DNA of 64,000 nucleotides from an uncultured Planctomycetia bacterium (GCA_937952135.1 CALFYL010000345.1:1-64000); one strand, 5' to 3'; counted from the stretch's first letter, positions 1 through 10,136 are shown. The notes: generated by a model from the sequence alone, not told the origin. Numbers and translations: made by a program.

Positions 1-148
1 CGCCGGCCCGGTTCGCGCGGGATTCCCTTTCCGAGCGGCCCGCGCGCACCAGGCTCCGAACCCGCAACCCACCCGCGCGCGCCGATCCGTCCCTTGCCGC
101 CGGTGGAGCGTGCGGGTCGATCGGCACGGCCCGCGGTCACCTCCGCCT

Positions 149-1012
149 ATGAGCTACACGAACGAAGCTGCTGACAACCTGCCGGACGAGCCCACGGAGC
201 TGCCGGAGGGGCGGCCCGTCGGCGAAGCCTCCGACGCGAAGGGTGGGGAAGCAGCGCCCGCGCGGACGACGGCCGGAGCTCCGGCGAAGCCGGCGCGAAA
301 GGAAGAGGACCCCGACGCGGTGCTCGAGTACACGCAGCTGGCGGTGGCGAGCCTCGACGAGCTTCGCGACGCCATGGCGTGGGCCTTTCAGGGCGAGGAG
401 GAGGTCGGGCCGGGGCTGCTCGACCGCTTCGCCGAGCACGCGCGCATGGTGCTCGAAGGCAACGCGGTGATGAACCTGACCGCGATCGTCGATCCGCGCG
501 AGATGGCGGCGAAGCACTACCTCGACTCGTGGCGCACGACGCGGCTGCTGCCGCTCGCGGGCCGTTCGTTGTGCGACATGGGGACGGGTGCGGGCTATCC
601 GGGCGTGGCGGTCGCGCTCGCGGAGCCGCAGGCGAAGGTCGGCCTCGTCGACTCGACGCGCAAGCGCATCGACTTCGTGCAGTCGTGCATCGAGCGGCTC
701 GGACTCGAGAACGCCAAGGCCTACGCCGAGCGCGTGGAGGACCACCTCGCGCGCAACAAGTACGACATCGTGCTCGTGCGCGCGGTGAGCTCGGTGCGCG
801 AGAACGTCCGGATCCTTCGCAAGGTCCGTCACTCGCACAAGGACCTCGTGATGCTCAAGGGACCGTCGTGGTCGCGCGAAGCGCGCGCCGCGGAGCGCGA
901 AGCCGAACGTCTGGGCTTCCGGCTCGACACGGTGTGGGAGCACAAGCTGCCGGGCGAGCTCGGCGATCGCGCGTTCCTCGTCTACCGCGCTCCCGGCGGG
1001 CACGGCAACTAG
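149..1012 (+). CDS. rsmG: 16S rRNA (guanine-527-N7) methyltransferase RsmG
   Basis: This enzyme methylates N7 of a guanine in the 530 loop of 16S rRNA, using S-adenosylmethionine. The 287-residue product carries the family signatures: NLTAI (residues 109-113), KHYLDS (122-127) and the SAM-binding loop GTGAGYPG (145-152). The catalytic core starts near residue 75. The first ~70 residues are a Pro/Ala/Glu-rich extension that makes it longer than the usual 210-240 residues. The ATG at 149 is taken as start; an in-frame GTG at 110 would add 13 residues. A tiny membrane-protein gene follows after 20 bases. The core function is secure; the role of the extension is unknown. Confidence 0.93.
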   Translation: MSYTNEAADNLPDEPTELPEGRPVGEASDAKGGEAAPARTTAGAPAKPARKEEDPDAVLEYTQLAVASLDELRDAMAWAFQGEEEVGPGLLDRFAEHARMVLEGNAVMNLTAIVDPREMAAKHYLDSWRTTRLLPLAGRSLCDMGTGAGYPGVAVALAEPQAKVGLVDSTRKRIDFVQSCIERLGLENAKAYAERVEDHLARNKYDIVLVRAVSSVRENVRILRKVRHSHKDLVMLKGPSWSREARAAEREAERLGFRLDTVWEHKLPGELGDRAFLVYRAPGGHGN

Positions 1013-1032
1013 CCGCGCGGGAAGCTGCCGGC

Positions 1033-1134
1033 GTGTCGCTCTGGATGTGGATCGGGCTGGGAGTGGCCGCGCTGCTCGCGCTGGCGTTCCTGCTGTTCGT
1101 GATCGCGCACTACCCGAGCGACAACTCGTTCTGA
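1033..1134 (+). CDS. Tiny single-span membrane protein
   Basis: This is a 33-codon reading frame starting with GTG just after rsmG. A Trp-led hydrophobic stretch of about 22 residues (WIGLGVAALLALAFLLFVIA) is followed by a short polar tail HYPSDNSF. A weak GGGAAG sits upstream as a possible ribosome site. The shape is that of a one-helix membrane microprotein, perhaps translated with rsmG. No family is recognised. It could also be chance coding, but the sharp hydrophobic/polar partition favours a real product. Confidence 0.4.
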   Translation: MSLWMWIGLGVAALLALAFLLFVIAHYPSDNSF

Positions 1135-1183
1135 CCGCTCGCAGCGACCGGCGGCGCTTCGTGAAGGCGCTTCGCGCGCCGCG

Positions 1184-1330
1184 TCAGCCGATCCCGAGCG
1201 CGTGGAGCAGGCGCGCTGCGAGGACACCGAGCACGACGATCACGAGCAGGCTGATCGCGCTCCACTTCACGAAGCCCCACACGCTCGAAGCGGGCGGGCG
1301 GGAGTCGGCGTCAGGTCGCGGCTCGCTCAT
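1184..1330 (-). CDS. Small single-span membrane protein
   Basis: This is a 48-residue product beginning MSEPRPDADS. It has a polar N-terminus of about 18 residues and a hydrophobic helix (roughly residues 24-43, SAISLLVIVVLGVLAARLL) close to the C-terminus, so it is probably tail-anchored. It lies downstream of tRNA-Leu on the same strand and converges on the rsmG side. The ATG at 1330 is preferred because residues encoded further upstream overlap the tRNA spacer and look random. The family is unknown. Confidence 0.5.
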   Translation of the reverse strand: MSEPRPDADSRPPASSVWGFVKWSAISLLVIVVLGVLAARLLHALGIG

Positions 1331-1390
1331 TCTCATCCGTTCTCGCTCGTGTCCACTCGCGCGAGCGGATGCGCGCGCGCCGAGAGAGAG

Positions 1391-1479
1391 TGGTGCCCGG
1401 GGGGGGAGTCGAACCCCCACTCCTGGTTAAAGGAACAAGGACCTGAACCTTGCGCGTCTGCCAATTCCGCCACCCGGGC
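1391..1479 (-). tRNA. tRNA-Leu (anticodon CAG)
   Basis: Read on the minus strand, this folds as a leucine tRNA. The acceptor GCCCGGG pairs with CCCGGGC, the D-arm GGCGGAATTGGCAGACGC is typical of tRNA-Leu, and the anticodon stem is CAAGG/CCTTG around the loop TTCAGGT (anticodon CAG, codon CTG). There is a long variable arm and a T-arm GGGGGTTCGACTCCCCC. The CCA end is encoded at 1391-1393. CTG is an expected major leucine codon at this GC content. Confidence 0.95.
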
Positions 1480-1615
1480 TTTGGATGGGGGGAGGACGAT
1501 ACGGAGCGCGCGGGCGGCGGTCAACGCATCGCTGGAACGGCGCGGCGAAAAAAACGGCGCGCGAGCTCGGCGCGCTATGCTCCGAGTGCGGCCGAAGGCG
1601 CGGACAGGAACCTCG

Positions 1616-2086
1616 ATGACGGACCAGGGAGACAAGCGGCGCGTGCTGGCCGAGAACCGCCGTGCGCGCCACGACTACGAGTTCCTGGACACGCTCGAGT
1701 GCGGGATCGCGCTCGTGGGCACCGAGGTCAAGAGCCTGCGCCAGGGCAAGGCCTCGATCGCCGAAGCCTTCGCGATGGTGAAGCGCGGCGAGTTGTGGCT
1801 CGTCGGAGCGCACATCCCCGAGTACGCCTTCGGGAACATCCACAACCACCCGCCCGTGCGCGACCGCCGGCTGCTCGTGCACCGCCGCGAACTTGCGAAC
1901 TGGGAGAGCAAGGTCCGCGAGAAGGGAGTGACGATCGTGCCGCTGTCGATCTACTTCAAAGGCTCGCTCGTGAAGGTCTCCCTCGCGCTGGCCCGCGGAC
2001 GCAAGCTGCACGACAAGCGCGAACGCGAACGCGAGAAGAGCGACAAGCGCGAAATCGAGCGCGCGCTTTCCGCACGCAGGCGCTGA
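1616..2086 (+). CDS. smpB: SsrA-binding protein SmpB
   Basis: SmpB binds tmRNA and delivers it to ribosomes stalled on broken messages. The 156-residue product has the family landmarks in order: an N-terminal NRRARHDYEFLDTLECGI segment, GTEVKSLRQGKASI, and a basic C-terminal tail (KLHDKREREREKSDKREIER) that acts in the ribosome mRNA channel. The tmRNA gene starts 131 bases downstream on the same strand, so both halves of the trans-translation system are adjacent. The ATG at 1616 gives the normal family length. Confidence 0.96.
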   Translation: MTDQGDKRRVLAENRRARHDYEFLDTLECGIALVGTEVKSLRQGKASIAEAFAMVKRGELWLVGAHIPEYAFGNIHNHPPVRDRRLLVHRRELANWESKVREKGVTIVPLSIYFKGSLVKVSLALARGRKLHDKREREREKSDKREIERALSARRR

Positions 2087-2217
2087 AACGAAGCGCCGAA
2101 CCCGTGCGCCGGATCTCGGCGCCGCGTCGCTTCGCGGCCCCCGTGCGCGGGGCGCGCGCTCGGCGAACTCTGGCTGCAAACGCGCGAGATTGCGCTAGGA
2201 TCGCCGCGCTGATCGAA

Positions 2218-2571
2218 GGGGGCGCACTGGTTTCGACCGGTTTGCGTTGGCCTTGGGCGGCGTGCCGGGGATCTCGAGTCAACCCCGTTAATCCTCTTGG
2301 GACCGGCATTACATGCCAACAACTTTGCTCTCGCTGCCTAATCACTAGGCAGCCGTCCCCCGCGGGCTGCCCGTGACCGCGGAAGGACGCCACTAGCGGG
2401 CTGGCTGGGGAGGCTCTCCGTCGTGCCGAACCAGCGAGAACCAATCGACGGTGGTCGTGGGGCAGCCGGTCCGTGGGCGGCCTCACGATGTCGAAAATCA
2501 CGGGCTACGCACGTAGAAACCTAACGCTCGCGGATTCCGGGACGCGGGTTCGACTCCCGCCGCCTCCACCA
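2218..2571 (+). ncRNA. ssrA: Transfer-messenger RNA (tmRNA), one-piece
   Basis: The RNA has a tRNA-Ala-like shell. The 5' strand GGGGGCG pairs with 3' CGCCTCC, followed by the discriminator A and encoded CCA (2569-2571). The 5' GCACTGGTTTCGACCGG block and the T-arm GCGGGTTCGACTCCCGC are classic. The tag reading frame ends in NNFALAA then TAA (2339-2341). Read back in frame it gives ALHANNFALAA from GCA at 2306, though the resume codon could equally be GCC at 2315 (ANNFALAA). The terminal ALAA is the degradation signal read by ClpXP-type proteases. The gene directly follows smpB. Confidence 0.95.
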
Positions 2572-2638
2572 TCCTCGCTGCCGGCCCTCGATGCCTGCTC
2601 CGTCCTGCTGCAGGGCGGCGCCGGACGGAAGGGCGCCG

Positions 2639-2679
2639 TTCGCCGACGAAGCTCGCGAGAGCCGGACTTCGTCGGCGAA
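2639..2679 (+). terminator. Perfect 13-bp inverted repeat, likely tmRNA terminator
   Basis: TTCGCCGACGAAG (2639-2651) is exactly complementary to CTTCGTCGGCGAA (2667-2679), with a 15-base loop between. It sits 68 bases after the tmRNA 3' end and is followed by the moderately T-rich TTCGCTT. It could terminate tmRNA transcription or protect the precursor 3' end before processing. No long U tract follows, so a purely intrinsic mechanism is uncertain. Confidence 0.55.
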
Positions 2680-2854
2680 TTCGCTTGGAAGCGTGCGCGC
2701 CCTGCTGGCGCCGCTGCTGCGCGATGCAAACGTCCGAGTGCGAGCGCGCCTCCAGCGCGCGCGGCGCAAGAGCTTCGGCCACGCCCTTGCCCGCGCGAGC
2801 GTCGAACTCCAATCTACGCTCTCCGCTTCCGCCCTCGCGCCCCCAAGGAATCCG

Positions 2855-4903
2855 ATGCAGACCGTGAGCCAGGACCTCGACCTGTTGTGCGTCAACACCC
2901 TGCGCACACTGTCCATCGACGCCATCCAGAAGGCCAACTCCGGCCACCCCGGTCTTCCGCTCGGCGCCGCGCCGATGGCCTACGCGGTGTGGCAACGGCA
3001 CCTCGCGCACGATCCGAGCGACCCCGCGTGGCCCGACCGCGACCGCTTCGTGCTGAGCGCCGGCCACGGGAGCATGCTGCTTTACTCGTTGCTGCACGTC
3101 ACCGGCTACGACGTGACGCTCGAGGACCTGGCGAGCTTCCGGCAGTGGCACAGCCGCACGCCCGGGCACCCCGAGACCTTCGCCACGGCGGGCGTCGAAG
3201 CGACGACCGGACCGCTCGGCCAGGGCGCCGCGAACTCCGTGGGCATGGCGCTCGCCGAACGCTTGCTCGCGGCGCGCTTCAACAAGCCCGGGCACAAGCT
3301 CGTCGACCACTTCACCTACGCGCTGCTCGGCGACGGCTGCATGATGGAAGGCATCACGGCGGAAGCCGCGTCGCTCGCCGGACAGCAGAAGCTGAGCAAG
3401 TTGATCTGGCTGTACGACTCGAACGACATTTCGCTCGACGGGCCGACCTCGCTCTCGTTCTCGGTCGAGGACGTCGCCGCGCGCTTCCGCGCCTACGGCT
3501 GGCAGGTGCAGCGCGTCGAGCGCGGCGACCACGACCTCGCCGGCCTCGACCGCGCGATCGCGGCCGCGAAGGCGGACACGACGCAGCCCTCGCTCATCGT
3601 CGTGCGCACCACGATCGGGTTCGGCAGCCCCGCGAAGCAGGGCACGAACGAGGCGCACGGTGCGCCGCTCGGAGCGGACGAAGTCGCCGCGACGAAGCGC
3701 GCCCTGGGATGGGACCCCGCGCACAACTTCCACGTCCCGGCCGAAGCCGCCGCGCACTTCCGCGCCGGCGTCGCGCGCGCCAAGGCGCTGCGGACGGCGT
3801 GGGACAAAGCGCGAGAGAGCTACGCGAAGGCGCACCCCGAACTCGCGCGCGAATTCGAGCGGCGCATGGCGGGGGAGCTGCCCGAGGACTTCGCCGCGCG
3901 CTGCGAGAAGGAATTGCCCCGCTGGGAAGCGGGTGCTTCGATCGCGACCCGCGATGCGGGCGGCAAGGTCGAGAACGCGCTCGCGGCGATCGTGCCCGAG
4001 CTGTGCGGCGGCGATGCGGACTTGTCGAGCTCGACGAAGACCCTGATCGCGGGAGAGGCCGACCAGAGCGCGGAGCATCCGGGCGGCCGCAACCTGCGCT
4101 TCGGCGTGCGCGAGCACGCCATGGGCGCGATCGGGAACGGACTGATCTACCACGGCGGCTTGCGCGCCTTCGTGTCGACGTTCTTCGTGTTCTCCGACTA
4201 CATGCGGCCCGCGGTGCGGCTCGCGGCGCTGTGCAAGCTGCCGCTGATCTGCGTGTGGACGCACGACTCGGTCGCGGTCGGTGAAGACGGTCCGACGCAC
4301 CAGCCGGTCGAACACCTCGCCAGCCTGCGGGCGATGCACAACTTGCGGGTGGTGCGCCCCGCGGACGCGAACGAGACCGCGCAGGCCTGGCGGCTCGCGC
4401 TCGAGTCCGACTCGGCGCCGGTGGCGCTCGTGTTGTCGCGCCAGAAACTCGAAGTGCTCGCGGGCACGGCGCAGAAGGCGCGCGAAGGCGTGGCGCGCGG
4501 CGCGTACGTGCTGAGCGAGGCCGAAGGCGGAGCGCCGCGCGTGATCCTGATCGCGACCGGCTCCGAGGTCGCGGTCGCGATGGGCGCGCAGCGCCGTCTC
4601 GCGGGCGAAGGCATCGCCGCGCGCGTCGTGTCGATGCCGTGCTGGTCGTCGTTCGCGGCGCAGGACGCGAACTACCGCGAAGCGGTGCTGCCCGCCGCCG
4701 TGCGCGCGCGCGTTTCGATCGAGGCGGGCTCGACCTTCGGTTGGGAGCGCTGGATCGGCGAACGCGGCGTCGCGCTCGGCATCGACGGCTACGGCGCGTC
4801 GGCGCCGGGAGAAAAGGTTCTCGCCGAGTACGGTTTCACCGTCGACAACGTGCTCCAAGCAGCAAAGAAGGCGCTCGCCAACGCGAACGGCCGCTCGGCG
4901 TGA
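2855..4903 (+). CDS. tkt: Transketolase
   Basis: Transketolase moves two-carbon units between sugar phosphates in the pentose phosphate pathway, using thiamine diphosphate. The 682-residue product has the expected length and motifs: an N-terminal NSGHPGLPLGAAPMAY, ATTGPLGQGAANSVGMA, the ThDP/metal motif GDGCMMEG with SNDISLDG, and the pyrimidine-domain segment EDGPTHQPVEHL. The ATG at 2855 is preceded by AAGGAA, a good ribosome site; the open frame upstream has no family match. The downstream lipoprotein gene starts inside the stop region (GTGA overlap). Confidence 0.96.
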   Translation: MQTVSQDLDLLCVNTLRTLSIDAIQKANSGHPGLPLGAAPMAYAVWQRHLAHDPSDPAWPDRDRFVLSAGHGSMLLYSLLHVTGYDVTLEDLASFRQWHSRTPGHPETFATAGVEATTGPLGQGAANSVGMALAERLLAARFNKPGHKLVDHFTYALLGDGCMMEGITAEAASLAGQQKLSKLIWLYDSNDISLDGPTSLSFSVEDVAARFRAYGWQVQRVERGDHDLAGLDRAIAAAKADTTQPSLIVVRTTIGFGSPAKQGTNEAHGAPLGADEVAATKRALGWDPAHNFHVPAEAAAHFRAGVARAKALRTAWDKARESYAKAHPELAREFERRMAGELPEDFAARCEKELPRWEAGASIATRDAGGKVENALAAIVPELCGGDADLSSSTKTLIAGEADQSAEHPGGRNLRFGVREHAMGAIGNGLIYHGGLRAFVSTFFVFSDYMRPAVRLAALCKLPLICVWTHDSVAVGEDGPTHQPVEHLASLRAMHNLRVVRPADANETAQAWRLALESDSAPVALVLSRQKLEVLAGTAQKAREGVARGAYVLSEAEGGAPRVILIATGSEVAVAMGAQRRLAGEGIAARVVSMPCWSSFAAQDANYREAVLPAAVRARVSIEAGSTFGWERWIGERGVALGIDGYGASAPGEKVLAEYGFTVDNVLQAAKKALANANGRSA

Positions 4904-6180
4904 ACCGCACGCGACCGCTCCGCACGGGTCGCGCGCACGTCGCGCTTCTCGCCTGCACCGCACTCGCCTCGACGCTCGGCGGCTGCAAGTTCGTCGGCGC
5001 GACCGACAACAACTTGCGCGAGCTGCACAACGAGGACGGACTCCACCGCCGCACCGCGCGCGTCGTGAGCCACTACTCCTACGCGACGCGCGTCGGGGTC
5101 ATGGGGCTCTTGCGCAGCGTGGGCGTGAAGGCGCAGGAGTCGGCGGCGGTCAAGGTCGAGGACCCGCTCGCGTCGTGCCTCGAAGCCCTGAACGAGCTCG
5201 CGACGTTCGACTCCGAGGATCCCTGGGTGCGTTCGATAAAGGTCGAGCACTTCAGCCGCATCGCGCGCTTCGATCCCTGGCATCTGTCGCGCGAGGTCGC
5301 CGTCTGTGAGCTCGGCAAGCTCGGCGCGCGGCTCGGACCGTGGCCCGAGCTGCCGCGCGGCGTGAGCGCGACGCCGGCGCCGGTCGAGCAGGTCGCGGCC
5401 GCGCTTCAGAAGCTCATCCGCGCCGCGAACACGCTCGCGCGCAGCGGCGAGACGCTGGCCGAGCTGACCGCGGTCGCGCCGCCGCCGAGCACCGACGACG
5501 ACGCCAGCGCCGCCGCGGCGTGCGCCGAGATCGCCGCGCTCGAGCTCGACCTCGAGGGCGCCCATCGAGCGCTGCGGCTGTGCGCGATCCTCGAGCGCTC
5601 GCGGCTGGGGAGCGACCCGCGGCTGGCCCCCGTGCTCGACTTGCGCGCGAAGCTCGAGCGCCGCTGCATCGAGCTCGCGCTCCACGGTGCGTTGCGCGAC
5701 GCGCCGCCCAACGCGAAGGAGCGGCTGGGGAACGACCCGGGCTGGGACAAGGCGGGGGTGCGGGCCGCCGCGGTCCACGCGACGGTTCGCGTGTGGGGCG
5801 CGCCGATGCTCGCGCAGCTCCTCGACCCGCGCGCGCTGCGCGGCGACGAAGCGCCGCGGTTGATCGCGCTGATGAACGAGGTCGCGCGCCACGGACTGCC
5901 GGGCGCGGCGGCCGACGCGCCGCCGGAAGAGCGCGAACGCCTCACGCGAGAGCAGAAGCGCGTCACCTGGGCGCTCGCGACCGACCACCCCGACGGCACG
6001 GTGCGCGTGGCGGCGCTCGGGGCGCTCGGGAAGATCAGCGGTCGCGGTCGTTTCTCGCTCGCCGACGAGGACTGGCTCGACTGGGCGCGCAGCGAAGGAC
6101 TGTTCGTCGCGCCGAAGGACGAGAGCGAGTCGAAGCCGATCGAAGCCGAGAAGCCGCTCGACGGAAACGAGACTCCGTGA
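4900..6180 (+). CDS. Predicted lipoprotein with HEAT-like C-terminus
   Basis: The 426-residue protein starts with a GTG that overlaps the tkt stop codon. The N-terminus has basic residues, a hydrophobic stretch and a lipobox (STLGGC, Cys29), so it is probably a lipid-anchored exported protein. The rest is helical. The C-terminal third (DHPDGTVRVAALGALGKISG) looks like a HEAT-type repeat. The next gene, a multi-span membrane protein, also starts inside this stop codon, which suggests a functional pair. No known family is recognised and no catalytic motif is seen. Confidence 0.8.
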   Translation: MNRTRPLRTGRAHVALLACTALASTLGGCKFVGATDNNLRELHNEDGLHRRTARVVSHYSYATRVGVMGLLRSVGVKAQESAAVKVEDPLASCLEALNELATFDSEDPWVRSIKVEHFSRIARFDPWHLSREVAVCELGKLGARLGPWPELPRGVSATPAPVEQVAAALQKLIRAANTLARSGETLAELTAVAPPPSTDDDASAAAACAEIAALELDLEGAHRALRLCAILERSRLGSDPRLAPVLDLRAKLERRCIELALHGALRDAPPNAKERLGNDPGWDKAGVRAAAVHATVRVWGAPMLAQLLDPRALRGDEAPRLIALMNEVARHGLPGAAADAPPEERERLTREQKRVTWALATDHPDGTVRVAALGALGKISGRGRFSLADEDWLDWARSEGLFVAPKDESESKPIEAEKPLDGNETP

Positions 6181-7472
6181 GCGCGCCGCCGAACGCTCCC
6201 GGCACGTCCGCGCCGACCCCGGGCCAAGATCCGCCGGGCCAAAATCCGCCCGCCCAAGGAGCGGCCGGCGCGCCCGCGAGCGGGCGGCGTTCGCTGTTCG
6301 CGGTGCTCAAGGTGGTTTTCGCCGTGCTCGTGCTCGCCCTGGTCGCGCGCGTGATTCCGTGGCGCGACGAATTGACGCACAAGTCCGGCGACGCGGCCGT
6401 GACCTTCCGCGGCGAGATCGTCGGCGACTGGAAAGCGCCCGCGGTTCGCTTCGTGTTCGACGAAGCGCAGCCCGTCGCCGAGCTCCCGCCCGCGCTGCGC
6501 GACGTTGCGCAGGGGGACCCAGCGCTGTCGGTCGAGGTGACGCGCGACGAAACGACCGCGTGGCGGCCGGGAATGCCGCGCGCGTTCCTCGACGTCGACC
6601 CCACGGGGCTCAGCGTCGCCTTGGGGATGGCGCTCGCCGGCATTTGCGCGACCGCGATGCGCTGGTGGCGCTTGCTCGGCGCCGCGGGCTGTCCGACGGG
6701 GCTCTGGCCCGCAACGCGGCTCACGTTCATCGGCTTCTTCTTCAACATCGTGGTGCCCGGTCTCACCGGCGGCGATCTGGTGAAGGCCGTGATGGTCGCG
6801 CGCTCGCACCCCGAACGGCGCGCCGCGGCGGCGATGAGCGTGCTCGTCGACCGCTTGATGGGCGTGCTCGTGCTCGTCGCCATGGGCGCCGTCGCGATCC
6901 TGTGGCTCGGCGATCGCTTCCCGTATCCGCGCGAGCCGATCCTGATCGGACTCGCGCTCGGCGCGGGCGGCTTGTTCGCCTACGCGAGTCCGAGCCTGCG
7001 CCGGCGCATCGGTTTCGAACGTCTGCTCGCGCGCCTGCCGATGGCGAGCACGCTCAAGCAGATCGACGACGCGCTCGTCGTGTGTGCGCGCAAGCCGCGC
7101 GAGCTCGCGTGGGCGATGTTCTTCTCGCTGTTCAACCAAACGTGCGTGATGGGCGCGCTCATCGCGCTCGGCGCGTCCTTCGGCGAAACCGCCCTCGACG
7201 TCGCGAACTACGTCGTCGTCGGCTCGATCGGCAACCTGGTCAGCGCGATCCCGCTCACGCCCGGCGGCGTGGGCGTCGCCGAAACCGTCTACGGCGAGTT
7301 GTTCGAGCTGCAGGGCGGAAGCTGGACGCTCGGGTTCGCCGTGGCGATCGCGTGGCGCCTGTGCATGGTGACCGCCGGTTTGTGCGGCGGACTGTTCCTG
7401 CTCACGCCCGGCGGACGCCTCACGGCCGCGGAGCGCGCTCAATTGGAAGGGGCCAGCGGCCCCGCGAAGTGA
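6177..7472 (+). CDS. Flippase-like integral membrane protein (UPF0104/LPG synthase TM family)
   Basis: The 431-residue product has a Pro/Gly-rich cytoplasmic head (1-36) and a first membrane helix (about 41-60). A soluble insert of about 80 residues follows, then at least six membrane helices. The segments FFFNIVVPGLTGGDLVKAV and SAIPLTPGGVGVAETVYG match the conserved loops of the lysylphosphatidylglycerol-synthase transmembrane/AglD family. Members of this family are thought to move or bind lipid-linked substrates. The GTG start overlaps the preceding lipoprotein stop. The extracytoplasmic insert after helix 1 is unusual and may contact that lipoprotein. The exact substrate cannot be read from sequence. 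Confidence 0.82.
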   Translation: MSAPPNAPGTSAPTPGQDPPGQNPPAQGAAGAPASGRRSLFAVLKVVFAVLVLALVARVIPWRDELTHKSGDAAVTFRGEIVGDWKAPAVRFVFDEAQPVAELPPALRDVAQGDPALSVEVTRDETTAWRPGMPRAFLDVDPTGLSVALGMALAGICATAMRWWRLLGAAGCPTGLWPATRLTFIGFFFNIVVPGLTGGDLVKAVMVARSHPERRAAAAMSVLVDRLMGVLVLVAMGAVAILWLGDRFPYPREPILIGLALGAGGLFAYASPSLRRRIGFERLLARLPMASTLKQIDDALVVCARKPRELAWAMFFSLFNQTCVMGALIALGASFGETALDVANYVVVGSIGNLVSAIPLTPGGVGVAETVYGELFELQGGSWTLGFAVAIAWRLCMVTAGLCGGLFLLTPGGRLTAAERAQLEGASGPAK

Positions 7473-7499
7473 AGTCCCCTCAGACGCGAAGCACATCTG

Positions 7500-8402
7500 A
7501 TGTCCCTCTTGGTGGTTGGAACCCTGGCGTACGACTCGATCGAAACGCCTTTCGCGCGCAAGGACGACGTCCTCGGCGGCTCGGCGGTCTACTTCTCCGT
7601 GGCGGCGGCGAACTTCGGCCGCGTGCGGCTCGTCGGCGTCGTGGGCGGCGACTTCGCGGCCAGCGATCTCGAGCTCATGAGCTCGCGCGGCGTCGATGTC
7701 GCCGGGGTCGAGCGCGTCGAGGCGGGCAAGAGCTTCCGCTGGGCGGGCCGCTACGAGGCCGACTGGAACACGCGCACGACGCTCGAGACGCAGCTCAACG
7801 TGTTCGAGCACTTCGATCCGAAGGTGCCGGCGCAGTTCCGCGACTCGAGCTACGTGTTCCTCGCCAACGCCGAGCCGAAGGTGCAACTGCGCGCTCTCGA
7901 GCAGTGCAGCCAGCCTAAGTTCGTCGTGGCCGACACGATGAACCTGTGGATCGAGATCCGGCGCGACGAGTTGCTCGAAGTGCTGCGGCGCGTCGACGGG
8001 CTGGTCCTGAACGACGAGGAAGCGCGCATGCTCACGGGCGAGCGCAATCTGATCCGCGCCGCGAGCAAGGTGCGCGAACTCGGGCCGCGCTACGTGATCC
8101 TCAAGAAGGGCGAGCACGGCGCTTTCCTCGTCGGCGAGGACGTGCGCTACGCGCTGCCGGCCTACCCCGTGGACTCGGTGGTGGACCCCACCGGCGCCGG
8201 CGACTGCTTCGCCGGGGGCTTCATGGGCTACCTCGCGGCGGCCGACTGCGTCGAGGGTCCGACCCTGCGCCGGGCGATGCTGTACGGAACCGTCACCGCG
8301 TCGTACTGCGTCCAGGGCTTCGGCGTCGAGGCGCTCAGCGCCCGGCGGCGCGCTCAGGTCGAGTCGCGCTTCAACGAGTTGCTGCACTTCGTGACGCTGT
8401 GA
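7500..8402 (+). CDS. PfkB-family sugar/nucleoside kinase
   Basis: This is a ribokinase-fold ATP-dependent kinase of 300 residues. The N-terminal VGTLAYDSIETP...LGGSAVYFSVAAANFG is the substrate-lid/diGly region. The C-terminal DPTGAGDCFAGGF is the PfkB signature with the catalytic Asp. The start ATG is 27 bases after the flippase-like gene. Similar proteins are often annotated only as sugar kinase; adenosine/inosine or sugar substrates are possible, and the window gives no pathway context to choose. A 401-base gap separates it from recA. Confidence 0.9.
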   Translation: MSLLVVGTLAYDSIETPFARKDDVLGGSAVYFSVAAANFGRVRLVGVVGGDFAASDLELMSSRGVDVAGVERVEAGKSFRWAGRYEADWNTRTTLETQLNVFEHFDPKVPAQFRDSSYVFLANAEPKVQLRALEQCSQPKFVVADTMNLWIEIRRDELLEVLRRVDGLVLNDEEARMLTGERNLIRAASKVRELGPRYVILKKGEHGAFLVGEDVRYALPAYPVDSVVDPTGAGDCFAGGFMGYLAAADCVEGPTLRRAMLYGTVTASYCVQGFGVEALSARRRAQVESRFNELLHFVTL

Positions 8403-8803
8403 ACCCGGCGGCCCGAGCCGCGCCGTCCAGCGAGCGCCTTGGCCGGCGTCGGATTTTTGGGAGATCGCGCGCTACCGGATGGGGGTTGGCTCGGTCTCGT
8501 GGGCAGCGCATGCTGGTGCGGGGTCCCGATCGACCGCGCCCGGAGTTGGGGGCCTCCGCAGGCTCCGAGACCGACGGAAAGTCAGGGGGGCGAGGCGCGG
8601 GGGGACGCCAGGCTCTCCTTCCTCTCCATAAAGTCGCGGACGCGGGGCTTCTCTCCGGGGTATGCCAGCGCTAGCATGCGCCCCTAACATTCACCGACCT
8701 TTTCAAGTCCGGCGACCCTAACATCGTCCACTCGACGCCGTCCGACCCTTGCGTACGGCCCAAACAGCGAGCCGGCGCCCACCACCCACGAGACACCTTC
8801 GCC
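8403..8803. other. Intergenic region upstream of recA
   Basis: This 401-base stretch has no convincing gene. It contains a direct repeat CCCTAACAT (8682-8690 and 8716-8724, 34 bases apart) in a relatively A/T-rich patch about 80-120 bases before recA. Short open frames here lack domains or ribosome sites. The recA promoter must lie in this interval. Confidence 0.6.
8682..8724 (+). promoter_or_regulatory. Direct repeat in the recA upstream region
   Basis: The 9-mer CCCTAACAT occurs twice, at 8682-8690 and 8716-8724, in the less GC-rich patch before recA. The 34-base centre spacing is close to three helical turns, as expected for a protein binding the same DNA face. No canonical LexA box is visible. 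This is a candidate operator or promoter element only. Confidence 0.35.
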
Positions 8804-10063
<1,260 letters not shown>

Positions 10064-10110
10064 GCGCTCGCGGCGGTCGCCTCCGCCGCGTGAAGCTCGA
10101 CAGTGCACGC

Positions 10111-10136
10111 GCGGGCGGGGCCATGGCTCCGCCCGC
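10111..10136 (+). terminator. GC-rich hairpin after recA
   Basis: GCGGGCGGGGCC (10111-10122) pairs with GGCTCCGCCCGC (10125-10136) with one mismatch, and TTCGTT follows. It lies 47 bases after the recA stop. It is a plausible terminator, but the U tract is weak and the loop is very tight. Confidence 0.45.

Noticed and set aside
137..1003. Minus-strand open frame opposite rsmG
   Set aside because: No domain or signal is present and it lies antisense to a clear family member.
8439..8687. Small plus-strand open frame (82 codons) before recA
   Set aside because: No ribosome site, low-complexity composition, and it runs into the putative recA control region.
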